Notes: generated by a model not told the origin, from the letters alone. Shown: positions 25,719-35,752, counted from the stretch's first letter. The stretch: DNA of 64,000 bases from Ruminococcus sp. AF41-9 (GCF_003477525.1 NZ_QUDO01000001.1:1-64000); one strand, 5' to 3'. Translations and numbers: made by a program.

Positions 25719-26468
25719 ATGATAACGAAACTGATGATAGCAATTGTGGTAATCCTGTTTATTATGGGAACCGGCTGCCTGATCCTCGATCAGCAGGACA
25801 AAAACAGAAAACTGGAAAAGCAGAATAAAGAACTTCAGACAACGGTGGATCTGCTGAAAGCCGGTCAGGAGGCAATGCAGAATGATCAGAAGCAGTATGC
25901 CCGTCTCTATCACGACTATAAAAATCATGCAATCTGCATGCAGCGGCTGATCGAACAGAAGAAATACAAAGATCTGGAAGTTTACCTGAAGGGTATGCAG
26001 GAGAACTACTTTTACGGAAAAACAGAAGAGGTTCCGGCAACAGGAAATGCGATACTGGATGCGGTACTTAGTGTTAAATTCAGCAGATGTAAAGAACTGG
26101 GCATCCGTACTTTCAGTATGATAGAAGGAGATTTTTCGCATATGGATAATTTTCATGTGATCATACTGTTGCTGAACATTCTTGATAATGCCATAGAAGC
26201 AAGCTGTCGTGAAGAAAATGAAAAAAGGATCAATCTGGTTGTTCGCAAAAAAGAAGAATATGTCAGCATCCTTGTGGAAAACAAAATCACGGCTTCTGTG
26301 CTGGATACCAATCCCAATCTGAAAACAACCAAAGAAGAATCCCGAAAACATGGAATCGGGATGGAAGAAATCCGGGATATTATAAAGGCAGCAGACGGAC
26401 TGATGGAAGTCTATGAGAAAAACGGATTCTTCTGCCTGCTTGTTCTTCTCCCTGCGGAAATATCATGA
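25719..26468 (+). CDS. GHKL sensor histidine kinase, short single-helix form
   Basis: A 249-residue AgrC-type kinase. It has only one N-terminal transmembrane helix (residues about 4-24) and a coiled coil where AgrC proteins have six or seven helices. The histidine box YHDYKNH has His-65, and the N box LLNILDNAIEAS and G box HGIGMEEIRDI belong to the GHKL ATPase. With no external sensing domain it probably reads a membrane, cytoplasmic or partner-protein signal. Confidence 0.9.
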   Translation: MITKLMIAIVVILFIMGTGCLILDQQDKNRKLEKQNKELQTTVDLLKAGQEAMQNDQKQYARLYHDYKNHAICMQRLIEQKKYKDLEVYLKGMQENYFYGKTEEVPATGNAILDAVLSVKFSRCKELGIRTFSMIEGDFSHMDNFHVIILLLNILDNAIEASCREENEKRINLVVRKKEEYVSILVENKITASVLDTNPNLKTTKEESRKHGIGMEEIRDIIKAADGLMEVYEKNGFFCLLVLLPAEIS

Positions 26469-26508
26469 AAAATGTCGATTTGGCACGTATTACTTGTCTT
26501 ATGAATGG

Positions 26509-26552
26509 AAATCCTGTATTCTTATGATAGAAAAGTAAGATACAGGATTTTC
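26509..26552 (+). terminator. Terminator after the two-component system
   Basis: AAATCCTGTAT (26509-26519) pairs with a TACAGGATTT arm (26541-26550), with an inner CTTA/TAAG helix and TTTTCTG following. Confidence 0.75.
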
Positions 26553-26581
26553 TGATTTCAGAAATCAAGGAGGACGGACAG

Positions 26582-28225
26582 ATGCACAAAAGAAAAAGAT
26601 TTCTCAGCCTTGGACTGAGCCTGATGCTGGCAGTAGGAAGTATGACAGTGCCGACACTGGCAGCAGAAGATTTTACAGATGGGACAGATGCAGCCGTATA
26701 TGAATCTCAGAATACAGAGATAAAGGGAAAAGAAGAGGATATATTCACAACAGGAATCCAGAAAGAGACTGATTTCGCAGAAGATTCTGCACTTACCGGG
26801 CGGATTACAAAGGAACTTCCAGATGGTTCTGTACAGGTAACCGAAGGATTGATACCTGAGACAGAAAACGAGGCAGACAGCGATGAACTGTTCGGACAAT
26901 ACGCAAACCAGTTTTTCTATGAAGAGGATAGCTCCACAGCCCCGGCGACATCCATAGCAGAAACTGCTCTTTCCGGTGTCCAGCAGGCTCTCTATGAGGA
27001 AATGAAAGCAAAGATCACCAGCATAGCAGCTAATGGCGGAACTACAAAATTTAAAATTACCTCTGACCTGGGGCTGCGCTGGCAGACTTCATCTTCCGGA
27101 TCGTGGGCAGGACAGGAAGCCAGCCAGAAATTTAACAGCCTGAATACCAGCAGGATCATCACCTGCCTGCTGGCAGACTGTCCTTATGAACTGTACTGGT
27201 ATGAAAAGACAGATATTACGCAGTGGACTTATAATTACTCTGTAACTGTAAGTGGCGGAAAACGTATTGCACAGATTACTGACCTGACAGTATCCATGCC
27301 TGTATGCAGCGGGTATGCCTATAACAGATACCAGGTCAATGTCAGTATGGTAAAAACAGCCAAAAATGCGGCAGCCAACGCAAAATATATCGTAAATGAA
27401 TTTAAAAACATGTCAGAAGTGAAGAAACTGATCGCCTATAAAGAAATGATCTGCTACCTGACTGATTATAATTATGCCGCAGTTTCCGGCTCTTACAGAG
27501 GTGGCTACGGAGATCCATGGCAGTTGATCTGGGTGTTTGACGGAAATGATTCCACAAAAGTGGTCTGCGAAGGTTACTCCAAAGCATTCCAGTATTTGTG
27601 TGATCTCAGCGATATTACCTGCTTCACAGTCACCGGAGAGATGGACGGCGGAACCGGTGCAGGTGCCCATATGTGGAATATTGTAGAACAGAATGGAAGA
27701 TACTATCTTGCAGATATCACAAACAGCGATGAAGGCACCGCAGGAGAAAACGGAGGACTTTTCCTCAATACACCGTCTTATGGAAGCCTTTCTCAGGGAT
27801 ATACTTACGAAACAGAGAACGGAAATATTTACTTCCGATACGATCAGACAACCAGAAACACCTACGGTACAGGCTCAAAATCTGTCCTGCAGATGACAAA
27901 GAAGACCTATGATGTGGACAATACCACAGTAAAACCTGCAAAACCAACTCTCAGCGGACTTTCCAACACCTCTGCCCGAAAACTCGTACTTACCTGGAAA
28001 AAATCCAGAAATGCCAAAGGCTATGAAATCTACCGCAGGATTGGAACTACAGGTTCTTATAAAAAGATAGCAACCGTCAAATCCGGCTCCACCCTCAAAT
28101 ACACCAATACCGGCCTGAAAAAAGGCACCAAATACTACTACAGAATCCGGGCATATTCCTACAATACACTGGGAAATAAAGTGTACAGCGGATGGTCAGC
28201 AGTGAAGAGTAAGACTTCGAAGTAA
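26582..28225 (+). CDS. Secreted transglutaminase-like protein with fibronectin type III domain
   Basis: A 547-residue exported protein. It has a signal peptide (LSLGLSLMLAVGSMTVPTLA) and an acidic spacer of about 90 residues. A transglutaminase-like region follows, with a Cys in VCEGYSKAFQYLC, a His in GAHMWNIV and an Asp in YYLADIT, the order of the papain-like triad. The C-terminal 90 residues form a fibronectin type III repeat (LVLTWKKSRNAKGYEIYRR, YYYRIRAY). Such proteins act at the cell wall, as protease or cross-linker; the substrate is unknown. It follows the LytTR system and its ribosome binding site is AAGGAGG. Confidence 0.9.
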   Translation: MHKRKRFLSLGLSLMLAVGSMTVPTLAAEDFTDGTDAAVYESQNTEIKGKEEDIFTTGIQKETDFAEDSALTGRITKELPDGSVQVTEGLIPETENEADSDELFGQYANQFFYEEDSSTAPATSIAETALSGVQQALYEEMKAKITSIAANGGTTKFKITSDLGLRWQTSSSGSWAGQEASQKFNSLNTSRIITCLLADCPYELYWYEKTDITQWTYNYSVTVSGGKRIAQITDLTVSMPVCSGYAYNRYQVNVSMVKTAKNAAANAKYIVNEFKNMSEVKKLIAYKEMICYLTDYNYAAVSGSYRGGYGDPWQLIWVFDGNDSTKVVCEGYSKAFQYLCDLSDITCFTVTGEMDGGTGAGAHMWNIVEQNGRYYLADITNSDEGTAGENGGLFLNTPSYGSLSQGYTYETENGNIYFRYDQTTRNTYGTGSKSVLQMTKKTYDVDNTTVKPAKPTLSGLSNTSARKLVLTWKKSRNAKGYEIYRRIGTTGSYKKIATVKSGSTLKYTNTGLKKGTKYYYRIRAYSYNTLGNKVYSGWSAVKSKTSK

Positions 28226-28247
28226 GGTAAAGACAATTGATACACAC

Positions 28248-28345
28248 AAAGCATAGAAATAATAAAGTACAGAAAGAACAAAGTACAGAAAGAACAAAGC
28301 ATAGAATAACAAAGCGCAGAAATACATAAGGCACAGAAAGAAAAA
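28248..28345. repeat. Degenerate 16-base tandem repeats
   Basis: About six imperfect copies of AAAGTACAGAAAGAAC follow one another (starts at 28248, 28264, 28280, 28296, 28311 and 28328), two of them identical. They are noncoding and sit between the transglutaminase gene and its terminator. Confidence 0.75.
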
Positions 28346-28376
28346 ACAGGGTTCCTGCTCAGCAGGAGCCCTGTTT
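28344..28376. terminator. Bidirectional intrinsic terminator
   Basis: AAACAGGGTTCCTGC pairs with GCAGGAGCCCTGTTT (15 pairs, one G-U) around a TCA loop, with A-rich and T-rich flanks. It can serve the transglutaminase gene (plus) and the Ig-like gene (minus). Confidence 0.88.
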
Positions 28377-28389
28377 CTGACTGGAATGG

Positions 28390-28898
28390 TCAGCGATAAC
28401 AATTTCGGCAGGCTTCATATCCCCAGCTTCTGGCATCACTGAGAGATACTTTTCGTGCGGTGTTGGGATTCATACGTCCGCAGTTGGGAATCCGGTGATA
28501 TTTACTGCCTGTAGCTGAAAGCCATACAGAATCCTGAACAGCAGGTCTGGAAGTCTGTCTGATCTTAACCGTTACCTGACAGCGGAATACTGGCTGCCTA
28601 CCGTGCAACGATCGTTGTACTGCCGGAAGATTTGGCTCTTACTTTTCCATTGGAGTTTACCGCAGCAATGTGGCTGTTCTGACTGCTCCATTTTACTTTG
28701 CCTGAAGAAACACCATTAATTTTTAATTGTCTGATAGTTCCCTTGTACATGGAAAGAGTTTGGTGATTGATAAAGCGATTTGTTGTGGCTGCTTCGACGG
28801 TTGTGGCTGTTCCGATTACCGGAACCGTAGAAGGCATTACCAGAGAAAGAGACAGGATCAGGAGTAACTGTTATTGTGCGAGGAGAGAACAGTAACAT
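28390..28898 (-). pseudogene. Secreted Ig-like (Big_2) domain protein, frameshifted
   Basis: Three overlapping frames together encode one small exported protein: a signal peptide (LLLILSLSLVMPSTVPVIGT), a bacterial Ig-like domain (KGTIRQLKINGVSSGKVKW, SSGSTTIVAR) and a Cys-containing tail (SATGSKYHRIPNCGRMNP, ARSWGYEACRNCY). The frames join if three bases missing from short runs are restored: a T near 28875, a G near 28601 and a C near 28585. The restored protein is about 167 residues. It may be intact in the organism. The tail, with its CGRMN and C-x2-C, is a recurring C-terminal module in Lachnospiraceae secreted proteins as I recall; its role is unknown. Confidence 0.65.
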
Positions 28899-28970
28899 TT
28901 TTACGGGCAGCAAAGATAAGAAATGAAAGTACTTTCGAAAAAACAGAGAATTCTGTTTTCTGACATTCTC

Positions 28971-28999
28971 TTGTCATGTACAACTACACATGATACAAT
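28971..28999 (+). promoter_or_regulatory. Promoter of glmS
   Basis: TTGTCA at 28971-28976, a 17-base spacer and TACAAT at 28994-28999. The leader of about 185 bases to glmS shows no recognisable glmS ribozyme. Confidence 0.6.
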
Positions 29000-29190
29000 G
29001 ACACACGACATAAAATGACAGGAGAAAGCTGGCAATGATACAGTAAAACTCCGGATTACAGCGACATATCATAGATATTATAGAGTTCATACAAAAAGAT
29101 ATAAAAAAGAAATAAAAGAATATGAAAAGATTTCAGGGAAAAAATCATGAAATCATGAACATTGAAAAAGCTTAAGGGAGGATATCAATC

Positions 29191-31032
29191 ATGTGTGGAA
29201 TTGTAGGATATACAGGCAACAGTCAGGCGGCACCGATTCTGCTGCACGGACTTTCAAAACTGGAATACAGAGGATATGACTCAGCAGGACTCGCAGTGCG
29301 TGACGGAGAAAAAAATGTAGAAATTATCAAAGCCAAAGGTCGACTGAAAGTTCTTGCAGAAAAGACGAACAATGGAGAGTCCGTTCCCGGAACCTGTGGA
29401 ATCGGCCATACCAGATGGGCAACCCATGGAGAGCCATCTGAAATTAATGCGCACCCGCATATGAGCGACGATGGAAATGTCGTTGCTGTACACAACGGAA
29501 TCATCGAAAACTACCAGGAACTGAAAGATAAACTTACACGTAAAGGTTATACATTCTATTCTTCTACAGATACAGAAGTAGCAGTCAAACTGGTAGACTA
29601 TTATTATAAAAAATACCTTGGAACGCCGGTAGATGCCATTAATCATGCGATGGTCCGCATCCGTGGCTCTTATGCGCTGGCAATTATGTTCAAGGATTAT
29701 CCGGAAGAAATTTATGTGGCAAGAAAAGACAGCCCTATGATTCTCGGCGTGGAAAACGGCGAATCTTATATTGCATCTGATGTACCGGCAATTCTGAAAT
29801 ATACCAGAAATGTGTATTATATCGGAAATCTGGAAATGGCCCGTGTAAAAAAAGGAGAGATTACTTTCTATAATCTGGACGGTGATGAAATCGAAAAAGA
29901 GCCAAAGACGATTGAATGGGATGCGGAAGCCGCTGAAAAAGCCGGATATGAACATTTCATGATGAAAGAAATCCACGAACAGCCAAAAGCCGTAAAGGAT
30001 ACTCTGAACTCCGTACTCAAAGACGGACAGATTGATCTTTCGGAAGTAGGACTTACAGACGAAGATATCCGAAAGATCAGCCAGATTTATATTGTGGCAT
30101 GTGGCTCAGCCTATCATGTAGGAATGGCAGCCCAGTATGTGATCGAAGATCTGGCGAGGATCCCGGTTCGTGTAGAGCTGGCATCCGAATTCCGTTACAG
30201 AAATCCAATACTGGATCCCAATGGTCTTGTGATCATCATCAGCCAGTCCGGTGAGACAGCTGACAGCCTGGCTGCGTTAAGAGAAGCAAAAGAAAGAGGA
30301 AATCGCACACTGGGCATCGTAAATGTAGTTGGCTCTTCAATCGCCAGAGAAGCAGATAATGTTTTCTATACCCTGGCAGGTCCGGAAATTTCTGTAGCTA
30401 CAACAAAAGCATACAGCACACAGCTTATGGCATCCTATCTTCTGGCAGTGCAGTTTGCAAAAGTAAGAGAAACCATTTCCACAGAAAAATATGAGCAGCT
30501 GATACAGGAACTGACCGCTATTCCGGAAAAAATAGCCAAGATTCTCGAAGACGACAAAGAAAGGATCCAGTGGTTCGCTGCCAAACAGGCGAATGTAAAA
30601 GATGCGTTCTTTATTGGCCGTGGCATTGATTATGCTGTCAGCCTGGAAGGCAGCCTGAAGATGAAAGAGATCAGCTATGTTCATTCGGAAGCCTATGCAG
30701 CAGGGGAACTGAAGCATGGCACGATTTCTCTGATCGAAGACGGAACATTGCTGATCGGTATTCTGACACAGAACAAACTTTATGAAAAGACAGTTTCCAA
30801 TATGGTAGAATGCAAGAGCCGCGGAGCATATCTGATGGGTCTGACTACTTTTGGACATTATAACATTGAAGATACTGCTGACTTTACCGTTTATATTCCA
30901 AAGACGGATGAACACTTTGCCACTTCACTTGCAGTGGTTCCGTTACAGCTTCTCGGATATTATGTCAGCGTCGCCAAAGGTCTGGATGTAGACAAACCAA
31001 GAAATCTGGCCAAAAGTGTCACTGTAGAATAA
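29191..31032 (+). CDS. glmS: Glutamine-fructose-6-phosphate aminotransferase
   Basis: A 613-residue enzyme that makes glucosamine-6-phosphate for peptidoglycan. The mature N-terminus MCGIVGYTG places the catalytic Cys-2 of the glutaminase domain. Two SIS sugar-isomerase domains follow (IVACGSAYHVGM with SQSGETADSL, and GRGIDYAVSLEGSLKMKE). The C-terminus DKPRNLAKSVTVE is complete. The ribosome binding site is AAGGGAGG. Confidence 0.97.
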   Translation: MCGIVGYTGNSQAAPILLHGLSKLEYRGYDSAGLAVRDGEKNVEIIKAKGRLKVLAEKTNNGESVPGTCGIGHTRWATHGEPSEINAHPHMSDDGNVVAVHNGIIENYQELKDKLTRKGYTFYSSTDTEVAVKLVDYYYKKYLGTPVDAINHAMVRIRGSYALAIMFKDYPEEIYVARKDSPMILGVENGESYIASDVPAILKYTRNVYYIGNLEMARVKKGEITFYNLDGDEIEKEPKTIEWDAEAAEKAGYEHFMMKEIHEQPKAVKDTLNSVLKDGQIDLSEVGLTDEDIRKISQIYIVACGSAYHVGMAAQYVIEDLARIPVRVELASEFRYRNPILDPNGLVIIISQSGETADSLAALREAKERGNRTLGIVNVVGSSIAREADNVFYTLAGPEISVATTKAYSTQLMASYLLAVQFAKVRETISTEKYEQLIQELTAIPEKIAKILEDDKERIQWFAAKQANVKDAFFIGRGIDYAVSLEGSLKMKEISYVHSEAYAAGELKHGTISLIEDGTLLIGILTQNKLYEKTVSNMVECKSRGAYLMGLTTFGHYNIEDTADFTVYIPKTDEHFATSLAVVPLQLLGYYVSVAKGLDVDKPRNLAKSVTVE

Positions 31033-31312
31033 GAAAAAAGTTACTGTTCAAAAGCAATGTCATTTACTTAAGAGAAAAATAATAGAAATATATCCGCCAA
31101 GCGCTATAGGCTTAGTATATTTAAGGATTTATCTAAAAACGGATGCACCTTGTTTGACAAAAAGTAGTTCTTTATAGCTGCTATTTTTCTTAATGCAACA
31201 AAAATATTGGAAAACATCTGTTTATGGGTAACCTTAATAAAGGTAAGCAAAAATTTATATTTTACTTCCCATTTATCGATAAAAGGTCTATATTAATTAT
31301 GAGCAGTTATCA

Positions 31313-31800
31313 TTATCGGTAACAAAAGCTCATAGGTAGTTTGAACCTGGCTTGGCGGCGAAAGGTTCTATTAGGCCTGATTACCTCGATATTATTGGCA
31401 ATCAGGCTTTCTATATTTATTGCATTATTTTTAGTCCGGCTGCGTAGATCATCTCTGCATATTTTGACAGCTTCTGAGAAATTAACCTGATATTGCAGTT
31501 TTCGGGAACGATCCGGTAATTCAATATGCTGAGAAATAGCAGCACAGTAATTATGCATGATTGCTCTGGCAAACACTTCCTGAACGATATATGTATATTT
31601 TTTACTATGGAATGCTTTCAGGTATAACGGATATTTTAAGTCACGGTATGCATTTTCCTGTGCCCATCGGAGATGATAGAGTTCCTTGAGGTCATCCATA
31701 TCAAATTCAATATCAGGAAGATTTGTAATCAGATTTTCATAAATACCTGGTGCAATCTCAATTCGGACAATCCGTAAGGATAGCAGATATTCTGTGGAGG
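31313..31800 (-). mobile_element. IS4-family transposase remnant (C-terminal part)
   Basis: The minus strand encodes the C-terminal half of an IS4-type DDE transposase. YENLITNLPD leads into ELYHLRWAQENAYRDLK, which is the Y-(2)-R-(3)-E-(6)-K signature carrying the catalytic Glu. The N-terminal part with both catalytic Asp residues is missing; the open frame upstream of about 31800 is not transposase but the complement of another gene. No clear terminal inverted repeats were found, so this is a decayed copy. Confidence 0.8.
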
Positions 31801-31818
31801 TTTCCGAAATAAAATCCA

Positions 31819-32275
31819 TTGGAACATCTGTATGAGCAGATGAAGAAGGAACAGGATGAGCATGAACAGTCACTTTCGGTAGAGGAAAGGGAAAAAGAAT
31901 ATCAAAAATTATTCCAGGAAGCAAGAACAATTATGGAAAAAGCAGAGCGTAAAAAGAAAGAAGAATATCAGATCATCAATCCTGTAAAATATCAGAGGTT
32001 TATATATCTGTCAGAACGGGCAATACAGTTTTCAAAAATCTCCAGGATGTAATATTAAGATTCAGACATTTCTAGACATGTCTGCACTTATTAAAATGCA
32101 GACGGGATATATCTGGTTGCTGAGAGATGGTGAATCAGCACTGGAAGATAAGGAAACAATGAAGAATCTGCTAAATGAAGCGGACTGGGTGGGTATTGGC
32201 AGCAGAAAACATGGAGAAAAAGATGTTGTTGAATTGGAGTTTTGGTTTGAACTGGCAGAAAAGTTAAAAAAGTAA
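31819..32275 (+). pseudogene. Unknown Glu/Lys-rich protein, frameshifted
   Basis: Two open frames (31819-32052 and 32078-32275) joined by a third short frame encode a single protein of about 153 residues. It has a charged coiled-coil start (EREKEYQKLFQEARTIMEKA), then NPVKYQRFIYLSERAIQF, FKNLQDVILRFRHF and TGYIWLLRDGESALEDKE. Restoring one T near 32033 and one near 32068 fuses all three. No family recognised. It begins at a TTG next to the transposase remnant, so it may also be truncated at its N-terminus. Confidence 0.5.
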
Positions 32276-32367
32276 ATGAAGATGAAATGACTATTCCACA
32301 TATATCATTACTGTGATAAAATGTGAGAAAAATATATATCAACATATGAAAAACGGAGGAGAGAGTT

Positions 32368-32745
32368 ATGTTCGATACCATTCATCATATTGCAATCATT
32401 GGAAGTGATTATGAAAAATCAAAACATTTTTATGTGGATCTGCTTGGATTTAAGGTGATCAGAGAGAATTATCGAAAAGAACGTGATGATTACAAGATTG
32501 ATCTGGCATGTGGGCTGCAGGAAATAGAACTTTTCATCATAAAAAATGCTCCAGCTCGTGTAAATTATCCGGAAGCATTGGGATTACGCCATCTGGCATT
32601 TAAAGTTGAGAATGTAGATGATACAGTAAAAGAATTGAATGGGAAAGGAATTGAAACAGAGCCGGTTCGCCTGGATGATTATACCGGAAAGAAAATGACA
32701 TTTTTCCATGATCCGGATGGACTTCCATTGGAAATTCATGAGTAG
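32368..32745 (+). CDS. VOC-family metalloenzyme (glyoxalase-like)
   Basis: A 125-residue vicinal-oxygen-chelate protein. Two beta-alpha-beta-beta-beta modules are visible, with IHHIAIIGSDYEKSKHFYVD at the start and GLRHLAFKVENVDD in the middle; the ligands His-6 or so, Glu in EIELF, His in LRHLAF and Glu in PLEIHE match glyoxalase I-like metal sites (YaeR/SMU1112c type). A link to methylglyoxal from mgsA is possible but not shown. GGAGGAGAG precedes the start. Confidence 0.88.
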   Translation: MFDTIHHIAIIGSDYEKSKHFYVDLLGFKVIRENYRKERDDYKIDLACGLQEIELFIIKNAPARVNYPEALGLRHLAFKVENVDDTVKELNGKGIETEPVRLDDYTGKKMTFFHDPDGLPLEIHE

Positions 32746-32772
32746 AAAATAGCATAGGATAGAAAGAGACAG

Positions 32773-33340
32773 ATGCGTCTGTCCCTGCCGAAACAGCTTA
32801 AGATCTATATGGAAGAAAGTATGGGATACATGCCCGCTTTTTATATCTTGAAAATGCCATTTTCAGGAACATGGACCATATCAAACAGATCTATATGCTC
32901 CGCCGCAAAATGGTGTCTGTGAGGTTATTGTAGTTTATGAAAGGGAGGACGCAGGATTAAAGCCGGATAATGGACATTATCTTTCTATTGATCTGGGACT
33001 GCATAATCTGATGACCTGCTATGATTCGGAAAATGGGGCATCTTTTATTCTTGGAAGAAAATATCTCTCCCTGTGCCATTATTATCATAAAGAGATCGCA
33101 AGGGTACAGTCCCAGTGGTACAGCCAGCAGACTGGACAGGGGATCCGTTATCCGAAGACATCCGGACATATCCGCAGGCTTCACAGAAAGAAAAGACAGG
33201 CAGTCAAAGACTATCTCCATAAGATTACCAGATACATTGTAGAGTATTGCAGGGAGAAAGAGATCACCAGTGTGATCCTTACCTCTGAGAAAGAATCAGA
33301 AACTGAAAAAAGAAAATGGATAGATACAGATGGCAGGTGA
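32773..33340 (+). mobile_element. IS200/IS605-type TnpB remnant
   Basis: A degraded TnpB (OrfB) gene. From about 32907 an open frame reads GLKPDNGHYLSIDLGLHNLM, the RuvC-I motif with its catalytic Asp, then YLSLCHYYHKEIARVQSQ and HRKKRQAVKDYLHKITRYIV. It then degenerates near EITSVILTSEK. The RuvC-II/III motifs and zinc finger are missing and the N-terminal part is scrambled, so it is not functional. No matching TnpA or reRNA end was recognised. Confidence 0.75.
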
Positions 33341-33376
33341 CGGAAATCAAACGATTGAGGGAGGTTATTGGGGTAT

Positions 33377-33796
33377 ATGAGAGGGACAGACTGGCAGGAA
33401 GTAAACCGCAAAATTACAGAATTTTATAATGCAATTAAAGAATGTGAATTCTTTTTTGTCCGATCCGGAGAGGAGACGGAATATGCAGAAATTTCAAAAT
33501 ATGGACGTTTGGAAAAAGGGTATGATACGGGTCAGGAATGGATTGAGACGGACTGGTTTATAGAATTCCAGATATATATGGACAAAGACTTTATTATAAA
33601 ACATATGAATGAAGAAATTTTTCCTGACGATTCGAAAGAAAGTGAAATACTGGCGCAGTTTGCTGGTGATTTTTCGATTTATACTTATGAAAATGATTAT
33701 TTCTGTGACTGCTGGCTTCGCTACTACATTGGAGTGTCGAGAGAGGTACCGGCTGACACAGTAAGAGCGCATATAAACAATAATATGATGTTTTGA
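33377..33796 (+). CDS. Hypothetical protein
   Basis: A protein of about 139 residues, acidic and rich in Tyr, Phe and Trp, with no signal peptide or membrane segment. It starts MRGTDWQEVNRKITEFYNAI and ends in a short basic-neutral tail. The size and aromatic-rich composition resemble immunity or SMI1-like proteins, but I recognise no family. The GGGAGG at 33358-33364 lies 12 bases before the ATG; an in-frame TTG at 33368 is the alternative. Confidence 0.55.
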   Translation: MRGTDWQEVNRKITEFYNAIKECEFFFVRSGEETEYAEISKYGRLEKGYDTGQEWIETDWFIEFQIYMDKDFIIKHMNEEIFPDDSKESEILAQFAGDFSIYTYENDYFCDCWLRYYIGVSREVPADTVRAHINNNMMF

Positions 33797-33917
33797 TTAA
33801 ATCAGGTAATTCACGCTACGTTTGGTATTCCAAAGGATGCAGGAAATAATTATATGGCGGGCATAAATGATTTGTTTGCAATCGTGTTGATTTTCAAGAC
33901 GATGTTATCTAAAGATG

Positions 33918-33946
33918 TGTATTATAGCAGGAAGCCTGCTATTCCA
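33918..33946 (+). repeat. Short hairpin repeat, left of the AAA-ATPase gene
   Basis: GTATTATAGCAGG and CCTGCTATTCC form a small perfect hairpin (ATAGCAGG/CCTGCTAT). The same sequence with a few changes recurs at 35698-35726 on the other side of the gene, in the same orientation. The rest of 33797-34061 shows nothing coding. Confidence 0.6.
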
Positions 33947-34061
33947 CCTTTACGCTAAAATGATTTCATGGTATCATTGTCGTACATAAAGATAGTGATA
34001 CTGTGAAATTTTTTATTTTAAAAGTGGTAATAACAGGACAATCGCAGGAGGTAGAATAATA

Positions 34062-35656
34062 ATGGGAAGTTATCTAAATCCGGGAAGTATGTTGTTTCGT
34101 GGGAGCCTCGGTCAAAAATATATATAGATAAAAGTGGGTTGATTGAAAAAATAAATGAATTGGTTTGCACGGAACAGAAATATGTCTGTGTCAGCCGTCC
34201 ACGAAGATTTGGCAAATCTATGGCTGCGAATATGCTGGCTGCTTATTATAAAAAAGATGAGGATACAAAGCCGCTGTTTGATAAATTGCTTATCAGTCAG
34301 GCTAAGTCGTATGAGGAACATCTAAATCAGTATGATGTCATACGAATCAATATGCAGCAATTTCTGAGTGAGACGCACAATATGGAAGAAATGCTTTCAA
34401 AGTTACGTAACTATCTTATTATGGATTTACAGGAAGCCTATGAAAAAATCCGTTTCAGAGAGAAAACAAGTTTAGTTCAGACAATGAAAGACGTTTTTGC
34501 GTATACAGGATGTCCTTTTGTAATTCTGATTGATGAATGGGATTGCCTGTTTCGTGAATATCAGAAAGATAAAGAGGCACAGAAGAAATATCTGGATTTT
34601 CTGCGGGCATGGTTAAAGGATCAGGACTATGTAGGACTGGCTTATATGACAGGAATTCTTCCAATCAAGAAATATGGTTCTCATTCTGCGCTAAATATGT
34701 TCATCGAGTATTCAATGACAGATCCAGGTGATGTAGCGCAGTATTTTGGATTTACGGAAGAAGAAGTAGATACGCTCTGCCAGGAATATGGTATGAGTTT
34801 TGAAGAAACAAAAGCCTGGTACAATGGTTATGGGCTATGGACACATAGCCGTGACGGGGATCAGTTTTATTCTATGTATAGTCCTAAATCGGTAGTAGAA
34901 GCTATGCTGCGTCATAAATTTGGAACTTACTGGAATCAGACGGAGACTTATGAAGCACTGAAAGTTTATATTCAGATGAATATGGATGGTCTGAAGGATT
35001 CTGTGGTTGAAATGCTGGCAGGTGGCAGTGTCAGGATTAATACAGGTACTTTCAGTAATGATATGACAACTTTTGCGACAAAAGATGATGTACTCACGCT
35101 GCTGGTCCATCTTGGATATCTGACATATGATAGCCTGAAAGAGGAAGTATCGATCCCAAATAAAGAGGTATCGAAAGAATATGTGAATGCGATTAGCACC
35201 ATGGACTGGAAAGAAGTAATTACATCTGTAGAAGCCTCCAGAAAATTACTTAATTCATTATGGGACATGAATGAAGAAGCAGTAGCAGAGGGAATTGATA
35301 AAGCACACAGAGAAATTTCAATTCTCCAATATAATGATGAAAATTCTTTAAGCTGCACGATCAATCTGGCATTTTATTTTGCAAGAGAATACTATACAAT
35401 TGTACGGGAACTGCCCACAGGAAAAGGATTTGCAGATATCTGCTTTATTCCAAGAAAAATTCATGCAGACAAACCGGCAGTGGTTCTGGAGCTGAAATGG
35501 GATAAAAATGCAAAAGGAGCAATTTCTCAGATCAAAGAAAAAGACTATGTAGATGCACTGAAGGATTATCATGGAAATTTGCTGCTTGCAGGAATTAATT
35601 ATGATAAAAAGACGAAGAAACATAGCTGTATCATAGAGAAAATGGAAAAAGTATAA
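34062..35656 (+). pseudogene. AAA-ATPase with PD-(D/E)XK nuclease-like C-terminus, one-base frameshift
   Basis: A gene of the AAA-ATPase-like / DUF1703 (PD-(D/E)XK) family, roughly 530 residues, common in gut Firmicutes and Bacteroidetes and of unknown role. The first 16 codons (MGSYLNPGSMLFRGSL) are in one frame. Restoring a base after 34109 joins them to SKIYIDKSGLIEKI and the rest. Walker A-like RPRRFGKSMAANML, Walker B-like FVILIDEWD and the C-terminal nuclease-like VVLELKWDKNAKGAISQIKE are present. The frameshift fits a CC-to-C or GG-to-G loss, so the gene may be intact. It is flanked by similar short hairpins and sits in an accessory region. Confidence 0.8.
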
Positions 35657-35672
35657 AGTATAAAGTATAAAG

Positions 35673-35752
35673 GTAAGTGCCTCAAGCATTGACGCAGGTA
35701 TTATAGCGGGAATTCTGCTATTTTACACTGCACCATGTTTTGAGGCACTTAC
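35673..35752. repeat. Structured palindromic element after the AAA-ATPase gene
   Basis: GTAAGTGCCTCAA (35673-35685) pairs perfectly with TTGAGGCACTTAC (35740-35752). The 54 bases between them contain the second copy (35698-35726) of the short hairpin seen at 33918-33946. There is no T-run, so it is more than a simple terminator; it may be a mobile or RNA element end. Confidence 0.65.

Noticed and set aside
25050..26351. A 433-codon open frame antisense to the two-component system genes
   Set aside because: It spans two well-recognised genes on the other strand, has no family features and an implausible Phe/Ile/His composition.
28980..29190. Possible glmS ribozyme ahead of glmS
   Set aside because: None of the conserved ribozyme core (the AGCGCC cleavage region and downstream helices) is present in the leader.
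33797..34061. A CRISPR-like or attachment-site array near the hairpin at 33918
   Set aside because: Only one short hairpin with one distant relative is present; there is no regular spacing, no spacers and no integrase gene.
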